Below, piece by piece: positions 1 to 5,485 of a stretch of DNA of 7,320 nt. Under the pieces are notes generated by a model. The model was not told where the DNA came from. It did no database searches and saw only the letters and a list, made by a program, of their open reading frames with translations. Each line of letters starts with the position of its first letter. Position 1 is the stretch's first letter. The DNA lies in contig CATYZV010000088.1 in NCBI GenBank assembly GCA_958415865.1, forward strand, positions 1 through 7,320, read 5' to 3'. The position numbers and the translations under genes are program-made. Source of the stretch: an uncultured Selenomonadaceae bacterium (GTDB taxonomy: Bacteria; Bacillota; Negativicutes; Selenomonadales; Selenomonadaceae).

Positions 1-44
1 GATTTAATCCATAAGTTATTGGCCCCGTCTTATCATACGAGCAA

Positions 45-356
45 TTATTTCTTAATCAATTCATACAGATTGATGATTTCCGTTACTACGTCTTTCATAG
101 TGTAAGTAGTCATCAAGTAGTCCTGTGCGTGGGAAACGAGTACGTTGAATTCCAGTTTTTCGCCGTTTGCTTCGCGGGTCAGGAGTTCTTCGGTCTGCAG
201 TTTATGTGCCTGCTGCAGCTGCGGTGCTGCTTTTTCGAGTTGTTCTCTGGCTGCGGCGTATTTTCCTTCACGTGCTAATTTGAGTGCTTTTTGCAGTTCT
301 GCTTTGGCATCACCTGCGAGGGAAACGATTTTAAAAGCTACCTCTTCTGTATTCAT
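45..356 (-). CDS. PTS lactose/cellobiose-family transporter subunit IIA
   Basis: This 103-residue cytoplasmic protein belongs to the all-helical PTS IIA family of lactose, cellobiose and chitobiose systems (LacF/ChbA type). Known family role: it accepts phosphate from HPr on a histidine and passes it to the IIB subunit. The sequence shows the family signature around residues 74-82 (V-S-H-A-Q-D-Y-L-M): His76 is the expected phosphorylated residue and Asp79 matches the conserved Asp that binds metal in the trimer. The conserved A-H-K-L-Q-T-E segment lies at 50-56. Length is typical and there is no signal peptide or membrane segment. The ATG follows AAGGAG with a 7-nt spacer, so the start is secure. 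A promoter lies just upstream, and IIB and IIC are not in the window, so they would have to lie downstream beyond the left edge or elsewhere. The sugar (cellobiose, chitobiose or lactose) cannot be told from IIA alone. Confidence 0.93.
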   Translation of the reverse strand: MNTEEVAFKIVSLAGDAKAELQKALKLAREGKYAAAREQLEKAAPQLQQAHKLQTEELLTREANGEKLEFNVLVSHAQDYLMTTYTMKDVVTEIINLYELIKK

Positions 357-402
357 CTGTAATCTCCTTTTTTCATAATGATAATCGAATTTTGATGTTT
401 GT

Positions 403-431
403 ATTATAAGCTATTAATGCTCTGACTGCAA
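403..431 (-). promoter_or_regulatory. Probable sigma-A promoter of the PTS IIA gene
   Basis: On the minus strand a perfect TATAAT (403-408) lies 17 bp downstream of TTGCAG (426-431), which shares only the leading TTG with the -35 consensus. The box sits about 47 bp before the IIA start codon, leaving room for a short leader. I see no obvious cre-like or other operator dyad next to it. Confidence 0.6.
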
Positions 432-482
432 TACATTAGCTCAAAATAGTTTAAATAGCAATTTTCATTATTTAGTACACAA

Positions 483-1268
483 CTACTTTACGATGTGCTT
501 GCCGCCAAGGTATGCACTAGACCAGTAAGAGTTGCTGAGATTGTCGATGCGCACGCCGCTGCTGGAGGCGTGGATGAAGTTGTCGTCGCCTAGGTAGAGG
601 CCGCAGTGTGAAGCTCCGGGCTCGTAGGTGGTGAAGAATACGAGGTCGCCTTCGGTGAGCTGGCTCGTCTTGACTGCCTTGCCTAGCTTGTACTGTTCAT
701 CGGCTGTGCGGGGTATGCCGATGCCGTTTTGGGCAAAGACGTATTCGAGGTAGCCGGAGCAGTCAAAGCCTTCTTCCGGGGTGTCGCCTCCGAATACGTA
801 CGGTATTCCCATGTAGCTTTTTGCCGTGGATACTATTTTCTTGACTTCAGAGCGCATCAAGAATGTCTGTCCGTAGGGAACGGAGGAAGTGTTATTCCAA
901 ATTTCGCTGCTGCCGGTGTTTTTGGAAGAAGCTGCGCTGCCTGCTGATATATTAGGCTTGCCGCCTCTTATCGCCCACCATGTTTCGCGGTCGACGATGC
1001 CTGTAACTTTTAGCTTGTTCTTCTTTTGAAAAGCTTTGACGGCATCTTGGGTCTGTTTGTCGTAAGTGCCGCTCACTGCGCTGATGTCGTAATGCTGGCT
1101 CAGCAGGCTCTTTTGCAGCATTACGACATCGTGCCCATGTGAGTTTAGCTTTAATATAGGTGCGGCATTTGCGCTGAAGGTATTTAGATTCAAGCATAAT
1201 AATGTGGTAAATACTGCTGCTGTGCATAATAACACGTATTTTAATTTATAGTTCAATCTGCCCTTCAA
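483..1268 (-). CDS. Secreted NlpC/P60 (C40) peptidase with N-terminal peptidoglycan-binding domain
   Basis: Predicted exported cell-wall hydrolase of 261 residues. Residues 1-35 form a Sec signal peptide: basic N-terminus, hydrophobic core at about 11-28, and a likely cut after Ala-Asn-Ala at 33-35. Residues about 39-100 match a PG_binding_1 domain (repeated Q-x-x-L and G-x-Y-D-x-x-T motifs, ending in E-T-W-W-A-I). A Ser/Asn/Gly-rich linker (105-130) leads to the NlpC/P60 domain (about 141-260). Its catalytic Cys170 sits in F-D-C-S-G, His221 in A-S-H-C-G, and the third polar residue is His233 in F-I-H-A-S. Such enzymes usually cut D-Glu-diaminopimelate (or equivalent) bonds in stem peptides. 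The start is uncertain. TTG at 1268 has AAAGG 11 nt upstream, while TTG at 1256 (residue 5) has AAGGG only 4 nt upstream; both leave the signal peptide intact. The gene starts 30 bp after the DAK2 gene and is probably co-transcribed with it. I see no clear terminator after it. Confidence 0.92.
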   Translation of the reverse strand: MKGRLNYKLKYVLLCTAAVFTTLLCLNLNTFSANAAPILKLNSHGHDVVMLQKSLLSQHYDISAVSGTYDKQTQDAVKAFQKKNKLKVTGIVDRETWWAIRGGKPNISAGSAASSKNTGSSEIWNNTSSVPYGQTFLMRSEVKKIVSTAKSYMGIPYVFGGDTPEEGFDCSGYLEYVFAQNGIGIPRTADEQYKLGKAVKTSQLTEGDLVFFTTYEPGASHCGLYLGDDNFIHASSSGVRIDNLSNSYWSSAYLGGKHIVK

Positions 1269-1298
1269 ACTGCTTACAACCTTTCTTTATAATTCGAG

Positions 1299-2570
1299 TC
1301 AGTCTTTGATCATGTCATTTATGAGTTTTAAATTGTCTGCCAGGGTATTGGCAGTATCGACAGCTTTGAGGATTTCCAGCTGCTGGCCTACGCTGCCTGC
1401 GGTGATGATTTCCACCTGATTTTTGAGCAGGCGTTTTACCTGTGCCATGACGAGGGTGTCGTTCTTCGTATTGGACAGGATGATGTAATGGCGGGCGATA
1501 TCGCTGTGAATCAGGTTGATGAGATCGCCGACGGAAGGTCCGCTGACGTAGTCTTCGGTGATGACGGCTATCGCTCCGAGGTTTTCAATTGCTTTTGCCG
1601 TGCTGTCATCGTCGCAGATGGCTAGGATTGCCGTGTCCATAACGGCTTTGTCGAGCGATTTCAAATCGTGCGGAATAGCCAGATTCTGCATTTTGATATC
1701 CTTGATGATGCCCCAGTCCACTGCCTGTCCCAATACATCGCCGGGGCAGTCCGTATGCAGGTAGACCGTGATTTCTCTGCCTTGGGATTTTACGACGATT
1801 ACTTTGCCCATCGTGCTCAGCACTTTTTCCAAGTCGGCAATGCCGGCGCGGCATTTTTCGAGGCGGAAGGAAACGGCGTAGCTGTAAACGATATCGTATT
1901 TGGGATTGGGCACGTCGTGCAATGTCTTAAAGCCCGACGAGAACAGCAGGACCGGTGAAACGTAGTTGCCGTCAAGCCCGGAGCGGCAGCCCTGCAAGAA
2001 GATGACGAGTGCCTTGGCACCAGCATCGACCACGCCGTATTTGCGTTCTACCTGGCTCAGTGCTATGCCGCCTGCTTTGATGGCTTCAGCGAGGATTTCA
2101 GCGATAGGCAGATTGGCGCGGACGGCTTTATACGCACCTTTTGCTACAGCTTTTGCCGTTACGATGATAGGGCGTTCCGTTTCGTCGCCCACCGCGCGCT
2201 GCGCGTACAGTATGCCGTACTGGAAAGCCTTTCCGAACATAGACGAAGACGCTTCGTACTTGCCGGACAAGCCCTTTGCTATGCCGCGCAGTATCTGAGA
2301 TATCAGCACGCCCGCATTGCCGCGCGCGCCGAGCACTGCCGCATTGCCCACGCGCTGCGACACGCCGCCGATGCTGTCGGCGCGCAGGTCTCTAAGTGCC
2401 ATAGCAGCAGCACCGATAGTGCGCAGCATATGCGTGCCGGGCTTCGTATCCATCAAAGACTGTGCATTTAATGAATTGATATTTTCGTATTCCAGCAGAA
2501 ATGCGCTGTAGGCACCTGCTATCATTCGTTTAAAATCATTGCCTGTAATAACTTCTCTATTTCCTGTCAT
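1299..2570 (-). CDS. DAK2-domain protein, shortened and degenerate FakA/YloV (fatty acid kinase) relative
   Basis: A 423-residue cytoplasmic protein laid out like FakA/YloV, which phosphorylates a fatty acid held by a DegV-type FakB partner. The DAK2 (DhaL-like) domain spans about 10-195, with G-A-R-G-N-A-G at 81-87 and V-V-D-A-G at 180-184. A middle domain (about 220-300) carries the H-T-D-C-P-G-D-V version of the FakA H-T-E-Y-P-G-D-V segment. A C-terminal domain covers about 308-423. Oddities: the metal-binding motif D-G-D-T-G-T-N-M of active relatives reads D-T-K-P-G-T-H-M here (Asp41 kept, Lys43 in place of the second Asp). Tyr270 replaces the first His of H-V-H-T. The C-terminal domain is roughly 100 residues short of the usual 530-550 total. 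Catalysis is therefore doubtful; a regulatory or binding role is an inference. The ATG was chosen because GGAG lies 9 nt upstream; the longer frame from TTG at 2585 would start inside that signal. It probably heads an operon with the NlpC/P60 gene. Confidence 0.85.
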   Translation of the reverse strand: MTGNREVITGNDFKRMIAGAYSAFLLEYENINSLNAQSLMDTKPGTHMLRTIGAAAMALRDLRADSIGGVSQRVGNAAVLGARGNAGVLISQILRGIAKGLSGKYEASSSMFGKAFQYGILYAQRAVGDETERPIIVTAKAVAKGAYKAVRANLPIAEILAEAIKAGGIALSQVERKYGVVDAGAKALVIFLQGCRSGLDGNYVSPVLLFSSGFKTLHDVPNPKYDIVYSYAVSFRLEKCRAGIADLEKVLSTMGKVIVVKSQGREITVYLHTDCPGDVLGQAVDWGIIKDIKMQNLAIPHDLKSLDKAVMDTAILAICDDDSTAKAIENLGAIAVITEDYVSGPSVGDLINLIHSDIARHYIILSNTKNDTLVMAQVKRLLKNQVEIITAGSVGQQLEILKAVDTANTLADNLKLINDMIKD

Positions 2571-2579
2571 AAAAATCAA

Positions 2580-2583
2580 CTCC
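2580..2583 (-). promoter_or_regulatory. Ribosome binding site that fixes the DAK2 gene start
   Basis: GGAG lies 9 nt upstream of the ATG at 2570. The alternative in-frame TTG at 2585 abuts this GGAG and has no good Shine-Dalgarno of its own, so the five extra residues are unlikely to be translated. Confidence 0.75.
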
Positions 2584-2598
2584 AATATACGAACTTAT

Positions 2599-2623
2599 TT
2601 CTATTCTACTAGATTCTATTCTA
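2599..2623 (-). repeat. 10-bp direct repeat upstream of the DAK2 gene
   Basis: TAGAATAGAA occurs twice on the minus strand (2614-2623 and 2599-2608), separated by TCTAG, so the centres are 15 bp apart. Each copy contains a -10-like TAGAAT. It could be a regulator site, overlapping promoters, or a chance product of AT-rich DNA. Confidence 0.6.
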
Positions 2624-2631
2624 AAAATCCA
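2603..2631 (-). promoter_or_regulatory. Possible promoter of the DAK2-NlpC/P60 operon
   Basis: TAGAAT (2603-2608, five of six matches to the -10 consensus) lies 17 bp from a weak -35, TGGATT (2626-2631). Two further overlapping TAGAAT boxes lie at 2613-2618 and 2618-2623, so the exact promoter is unclear. A promoter is expected here because the upstream transporter gene ends in a terminator. Confidence 0.35.
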
Positions 2632-2669
2632 CGCCTAAGTCCTCTATCTAAAAACAAATTCCCCAAAAG

Positions 2670-2710
2670 ATAAAAAATAAGAGCCGCGGTTTCATACCGG
2701 CAGCTCTTAT
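2670..2710 (-). terminator. Rho-independent terminator after the Nramp gene
   Basis: ATAAGAGC (2677-2684) and GCTCTTAT (2703-2710) pair perfectly. An inner CGGT/ACCG stem follows after a small internal bulge, closing a loop of about 5 nt. On the minus strand the hairpin is followed by a run of six T (2672-2677). It starts about 15 bp after the transporter stop codon. Confidence 0.85.
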
Positions 2711-2724
2711 CTTAATTTATATGT

Positions 2725-3984
2725 TCACTCGCCGAAAATACTCTGATACAGCAGTGCTACATTTAAGAGTGCTACGATTATGCCGACGGTGCAGAGGATT
2801 ATCTTCATCCTGAGAGTATTGACAAATTTTCCCATGACGCGCTTTGATGAGGTGAGGTAAACGAGCAGAGCGATGGTGATAGGCAGCTGGATGCTAAGGC
2901 ACATCTGCGAATAGATAAGCCCCTGAAAAGGGTCGGAGATGAAAGCGATGATCAAAAGTGCCAGCCCGTACGTTATCAGCACGCCGTGCCAAGAATGGTA
3001 GTCTTTGATATTGTAATCTTCGCCGAAAATGCCGGAAAAAATACTGCCGCCGGCTATGCCGCAGGTAGCTGTGGAGGAAATGCCGGAAAAGAGCAGTGCT
3101 ATCGCAAATATCAAAGCTGCTCCGTCGCCTAGCAGCGGCTTTAACAGTTCCGTCGCCTGCGATAGATCCGTTACCTGCACGCCGTCGGCGAAAAATACTG
3201 CCGCCGCGATTATTATCATCGAACTGTTGATCGCCCAGCCGATTATCATGGAAAAAAGCGTATCGAGAAATTCAAAATTCAGCTGTTTTCTGATTATCTT
3301 TTCATCTTCCAAATTCCACTGGCGCGACTGTATGACTTCTGAGTGCAAAAACAGATTGTGCGGCATTACGACGGCTCCGAGCACGCTCATGATTATGACG
3401 AGCGAACCGTCCGGAAATGACGGCGTAACCCAGCCGGAAAACGCACTGCCCCAATCCAGCGGCACCATTTCCAATTCGATTAAAAAGGAAAAGCCGATGA
3501 CGGAAACGAACGCGATTATTATCTTTTCCATCTTGTGGTAAGAATTAGTCCTGAGCAGCACGGCACAGAAAATAGCCGTTATGAACGCTCCCGGAGTCAG
3601 CGGCACTCCCAATAAAATATTGAGCGCAATCGCACCGCCCAGTATCTCCGCCAATGCCGTTGCCACTGAAGCCAGCATGGCACTGGCCAGCACAGGGCGC
3701 GACAGCCAGCCCGGCAGAAACTTCGTAGCCGCTTCCGACAGGCAGAGCCCCGTTACAATGCCCAGATGCGCCGCATTGTGCTGCAATAGTATCAGCATTA
3801 TAGTCGATAAAGTTACCATCCAGAGCAGCAGATAGCCGTAATCCGCGCCTGCCGCCAGATTCGAGGCCCAGTTGCCCGGGTCGATGAAGCCGACGGTTAT
3901 CAATAGCCCCGGCCCGATGTAGCGCAGGAGCTCTCTCGCTCTCTGGCTCGCCGTATGCTTTTGGCTGTAATTGTTAAAATCCAT
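2725..3984 (-). CDS. Nramp-family divalent metal (Mn2+/Fe2+) transporter, MntH-like
   Basis: A 419-residue inner-membrane transporter with about 11 hydrophobic segments, as usual for bacterial Nramp proteins, which couple H+ entry to Mn2+ or Fe2+ uptake. The two unwound-helix metal motifs are canonical. D-P-G-N lies in TM1 at 35-38 (Asp35 and Asn38 are metal ligands). A-V-V-M-P-H-N lies in TM6 at 204-210 (Ala204 and Met207 are ligands, with His209 next to them). Keeping the Met favours transition metals over the Mg-type Nramp relatives that lack it. The ATG at 3984 is preferred because GGGAGG lies 5 nt upstream; the longer frame from TTG at 4017 has no ribosome binding site and would only add 11 polar residues. 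It is transcribed alone, divergently from a CsoR-family repressor, and ends in a terminator. Metal preference cannot be fixed from sequence, so I leave the symbol empty. Confidence 0.93.
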   Translation of the reverse strand: MDFNNYSQKHTASQRARELLRYIGPGLLITVGFIDPGNWASNLAAGADYGYLLLWMVTLSTIMLILLQHNAAHLGIVTGLCLSEAATKFLPGWLSRPVLASAMLASVATALAEILGGAIALNILLGVPLTPGAFITAIFCAVLLRTNSYHKMEKIIIAFVSVIGFSFLIELEMVPLDWGSAFSGWVTPSFPDGSLVIIMSVLGAVVMPHNLFLHSEVIQSRQWNLEDEKIIRKQLNFEFLDTLFSMIIGWAINSSMIIIAAAVFFADGVQVTDLSQATELLKPLLGDGAALIFAIALLFSGISSTATCGIAGGSIFSGIFGEDYNIKDYHSWHGVLITYGLALLIIAFISDPFQGLIYSQMCLSIQLPITIALLVYLTSSKRVMGKFVNTLRMKIILCTVGIIVALLNVALLYQSIFGE

Positions 3985-3989
3985 AGAAA

Positions 3990-3995
3990 CCTCCC
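3990..3995 (-). promoter_or_regulatory. Ribosome binding site that fixes the Nramp start
   Basis: GGGAGG lies 5 nt before the ATG at 3984. A second Shine-Dalgarno-like AAAGGAG sits further upstream at 4041-4047, but no in-frame start codon lies at a useful distance from it. Confidence 0.8.
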
Positions 3996-4058
3996 GAAAA
4001 TTAAAATCGTATTGCAAATGATATTTAATTGAAAATACATCTCCTTTGTATACTTTTT

Positions 4059-4067
4059 ATTATAGCA
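4059..4067 (-). promoter_or_regulatory. Extended -10 promoter of the Nramp gene
   Basis: On the minus strand TGC-TATAAT gives a perfect -10 (4059-4064) with the TGn extension. No good -35 lies 16-18 bp upstream; that space is taken by the 20-bp palindrome at 4069-4088. The predicted transcript would have a leader of about 68 nt. Confidence 0.6.
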
Positions 4068-4123
4068 GATATAAAGAAATCTTTATATATATTATTTCTA
4101 TTCCGCTGAAAACATCTGCTATA
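4061..4123. repeat. 10-bp perfect inverted repeat across the Nramp/CsoR control region
   Basis: TATAGCAGAT (4061-4070) and ATCTGCTATA (4114-4123) are exact reverse complements, 43 bp apart. The left arm overlaps the -10 box of the Nramp promoter. The right arm reads on the plus strand as TGC-TATACC, a weaker extended -10 pointing towards the repressor gene. The repeat may be paired operator half-sites or simply two similar outward-facing promoter cores. Confidence 0.65.
4069..4088. promoter_or_regulatory. Candidate operator: 20-bp palindrome in the Nramp promoter
   Basis: ATATAAAGA-AA-TCTTTATAT has perfect 9-bp arms around a 2-bp centre and sits directly upstream of the Nramp -10, where a bound repressor would block RNA polymerase. 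The sequence is all but one G/C pair per arm A+T, unlike the G/C-tract sites described for CsoR and RcnR. It does not match a Fur or MntR consensus that I can recall exactly. The regulator is unknown. Confidence 0.55.
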
Positions 4124-4140
4124 CCATACCGGATATTCTA

Positions 4141-4169
4141 TTCACTAAATTTGCCCTGCATGATATAAT
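4141..4169 (+). promoter_or_regulatory. Promoter of the CsoR-family repressor gene
   Basis: TTCACT (4141-4146, four of six matches to the -35) is followed after exactly 17 bp by a perfect TATAAT (4164-4169). A TG at 4161-4162 gives an extended -10. The predicted transcription start is about 30 bp before the ATG. Confidence 0.7.
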
Positions 4170-4204
4170 ATCTATAAAGTATTTTCCGGAAAGAAGGATA
4201 TTAA

Positions 4205-4483
4205 ATGAAACAATGTATGGAAACAGATAAGCTGCACCGCCGCATAAAACGCATCATCGGTCAGCTCAATGCTATAGACAGAATGGTCGACGATGAAAGC
4301 ATACCGTGCGAAGACGTGCTGATGCAGGTCAACGCTGCCAAGTCCGCCCTGCACAGCGTTGGCCGCGTCATCCTAGAAGGCCATCTCAAACACTGCGTAA
4401 TCGACGGCATTCAGCACGGCGATGCCGAAAAGACGGTCGAAGAATTTGCCAAGGCAATCGACCATTTTTCCCGCCTATCATAA
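4205..4483 (+). CDS. CsoR/RcnR-family (DUF156) metal-sensing transcriptional repressor
   Basis: A 92-residue all-helical DNA-binding repressor, full length for the family. The N-terminal stretch L-H-R-R-I-K-R-I-I-G-Q-L (10-21) is the conserved helix that contacts DNA. The metal-ligand set is Cys35, His60 and Cys64 (H-L-K-H-C). This is the C-H-C pattern of Cu(I)-sensing CsoR, also used with additional residues by nickel sensor InrS; it is not the C-H-H set of RcnR. Cys4 near the N-terminus is a possible extra ligand and Glu80 matches the conserved second-shell Glu. Family members release DNA on metal binding and usually control efflux genes or their own neighbours. Here the only neighbour is a divergent Nramp importer, so the physiological metal is open. 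The ATG has GAAGGA upstream with a 6-nt gap, and the gene ends in a strong terminator. Confidence 0.93.
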   Translation: MKQCMETDKLHRRIKRIIGQLNAIDRMVDDESIPCEDVLMQVNAAKSALHSVGRVILEGHLKHCVIDGIQHGDAEKTVEEFAKAIDHFSRLS

Positions 4484-4495
4484 ACTTCAATATAA

Positions 4496-4528
4496 AAAAG
4501 CACCTGTATATCGCCTACAGGTGCTTTT
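4496..4528. terminator. Bidirectional rho-independent terminator between the repressor gene and galU
   Basis: AAAAGCACCTGTA (4496-4508) pairs perfectly with TACAGGTGCTTTT (4516-4528) around a 7-nt loop, giving a 13-bp stem. T runs follow on both strands: TTTT on plus and six T on minus. It serves the convergent CsoR-family gene (stop at 4483) and galU (stop at 4551). Confidence 0.93.
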
Positions 4529-4550
4529 GCTATCTATATAGTCAAACCGA

Positions 4551-5432
4551 TTATAATGTTTTCGCTATTTCCTTCAGATACGCTCCGAAAGCCGGTGCCA
4601 GATCCTTGCGGCGCAGGGCAAATTCTACGGTGGCTTTCAAAAAGCCGAGCTTGTCGCCCACATCGTAGCGTTTGCCGGTGAAGTTGTACGCATAGACGTT
4701 TTCACGCTTTGCCATGACCTTTAGTGCGTCCGTCAGCTGTACTTCTCCGCCTTTGCCGGGCTTGGTGTTCTTCAAGACTTCAAACACGTCCGGCGTTATG
4801 ATGTAGCGGCCGAGCACAGCCATCTGGCTCGGAGCTTCTTCGATGCTCGGTTTTTCAATCATGTCTTCAACGCGCATGAGCTGTTCGTTCATCGTCGGCT
4901 TGCCCGCTACAATGCCGTAGGAAGAAACCTTTTCCTTGGGCACTTTCTGGCAGCCCAGTATCGTCGCGCCCGTCTGCGTGTACATATCCATGAGCTGCTT
5001 TAAGGCAGGCATTTCCGGTGCGGGATTGTATACGACATCATCGCCCAAGAGCACGGCAAACGGTTCATTGTCGATAAACGCGCTCGCGCATAAAATAGCA
5101 TCGCCCAAGCCGCGCATATGTTTTTGGCGGATGTAGTGCACATTGATATCGGATATCTTGCGCACCATTTCCAGCATTTCCGTCTTGCCCTTTGCTTCCA
5201 ATTCCGCTTCCAGAATCGGCGCACTGTCGAAATGGTCTTCAATAGCGCGCTTGGCATGGCCGCTTATGATCAGAATATCTTCAATGCCGCTCGCCAGTGC
5301 TTCTTCTACTATGTACTGAATCGTAGGCTTATCTACTATCGGCAGCATTTCCTTCGGGGTAGCTTTCGTAGCAGGAAGGAATCGAGTGCCGAAACCTGCC
5401 GCCGGTATTACAGCTTTTCTAATGCGTTTCAT
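4551..5432 (-). CDS. galU: UTP--glucose-1-phosphate uridylyltransferase (UDP-glucose pyrophosphorylase)
   Basis: Makes UDP-glucose and pyrophosphate from UTP and glucose-1-phosphate in the cytoplasm, feeding glycan, lipopolysaccharide and galactose metabolism. The 293-residue length is typical of bacterial GalU. Visible signatures: nucleotide-binding A-A-G-F-G-T-R-F-L-P at 11-20, T-P-K-E-M-L-P at 25-31 with the conserved Lys27, metal-binding L-L-G-D-D at 128-132, I-E-K-P at 192-195, G-K-G-G-E-V-Q-L-T-D-A-L at 226-237 and the G-K-R-Y-D-V-G-D-K-L-G segment at 253-263. Nothing essential seems to be missing. The ATG at 5432 was chosen because GAGAGG lies 7 nt upstream; the in-frame TTG at 5447 is less likely. 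It is probably a single-gene transcript, with terminators on both sides. Confidence 0.96.
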   Translation of the reverse strand: MKRIRKAVIPAAGFGTRFLPATKATPKEMLPIVDKPTIQYIVEEALASGIEDILIISGHAKRAIEDHFDSAPILEAELEAKGKTEMLEMVRKISDINVHYIRQKHMRGLGDAILCASAFIDNEPFAVLLGDDVVYNPAPEMPALKQLMDMYTQTGATILGCQKVPKEKVSSYGIVAGKPTMNEQLMRVEDMIEKPSIEEAPSQMAVLGRYIITPDVFEVLKNTKPGKGGEVQLTDALKVMAKRENVYAYNFTGKRYDVGDKLGFLKATVEFALRRKDLAPAFGAYLKEIAKTL

Positions 5433-5439
5433 AAAATTA

Positions 5440-5445
5440 CCTCTC
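5440..5445 (-). promoter_or_regulatory. Ribosome binding site that fixes the galU start
   Basis: GAGAGG lies 7 nt upstream of the ATG at 5432. It overlaps the alternative TTG codon at 5445-5447, which argues against that codon being used. Confidence 0.75.
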
Positions 5446-5455
5446 AATGCAAATT

Positions 5456-5485
5456 AATCTACAGCTATCCTTAATTTTATCACAA
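5456..5485 (-). promoter_or_regulatory. Possible galU promoter
   Basis: TTGTGA (5480-5485) and TAGATT (5456-5461) are 18 bp apart, each with four of six consensus matches. An alternative is the extended -10 TGA-TAAAAT with its -10 at 5474-5479, whose -35 would fall inside the cyclase terminator hairpin. A promoter is expected in this gap, but which one is used is unclear. Confidence 0.4.

Noticed and set aside
432..482. A terminator after the NlpC/P60 gene
   Set aside because: The stretch is AT-rich but shows only direct repeats of CTATTT and no GC-containing stem with a T run. Read-through into the IIA gene remains possible.
2641..2669. A small gene or RNA between the DAK2 gene and the Nramp terminator
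   Set aside because: The gap is short, has no ribosome binding site plus start codon, and is accounted for by the promoter region and terminator tail.
3029..3541. Plus-strand open frame of 170 codons antisense to the Nramp gene
   Set aside because: It shows a low-complexity composition expected from the complement of membrane-helix codons, and it is antisense to a well-supported transporter.
3900..4040. Possible 46-codon leader peptide before the Nramp gene, starting at an ATG next to AAAGGAG
   Set aside because: The Shine-Dalgarno touches the ATG (no spacer), the frame overlaps the transporter start out of frame, and the peptide has no recognisable feature. I could not support it as a gene.
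3985..4058. A manganese riboswitch (yybP-ykoY type) in the Nramp leader
   Set aside because: The predicted leader is only about 68 nt and I see no paired-stem layout of that class.
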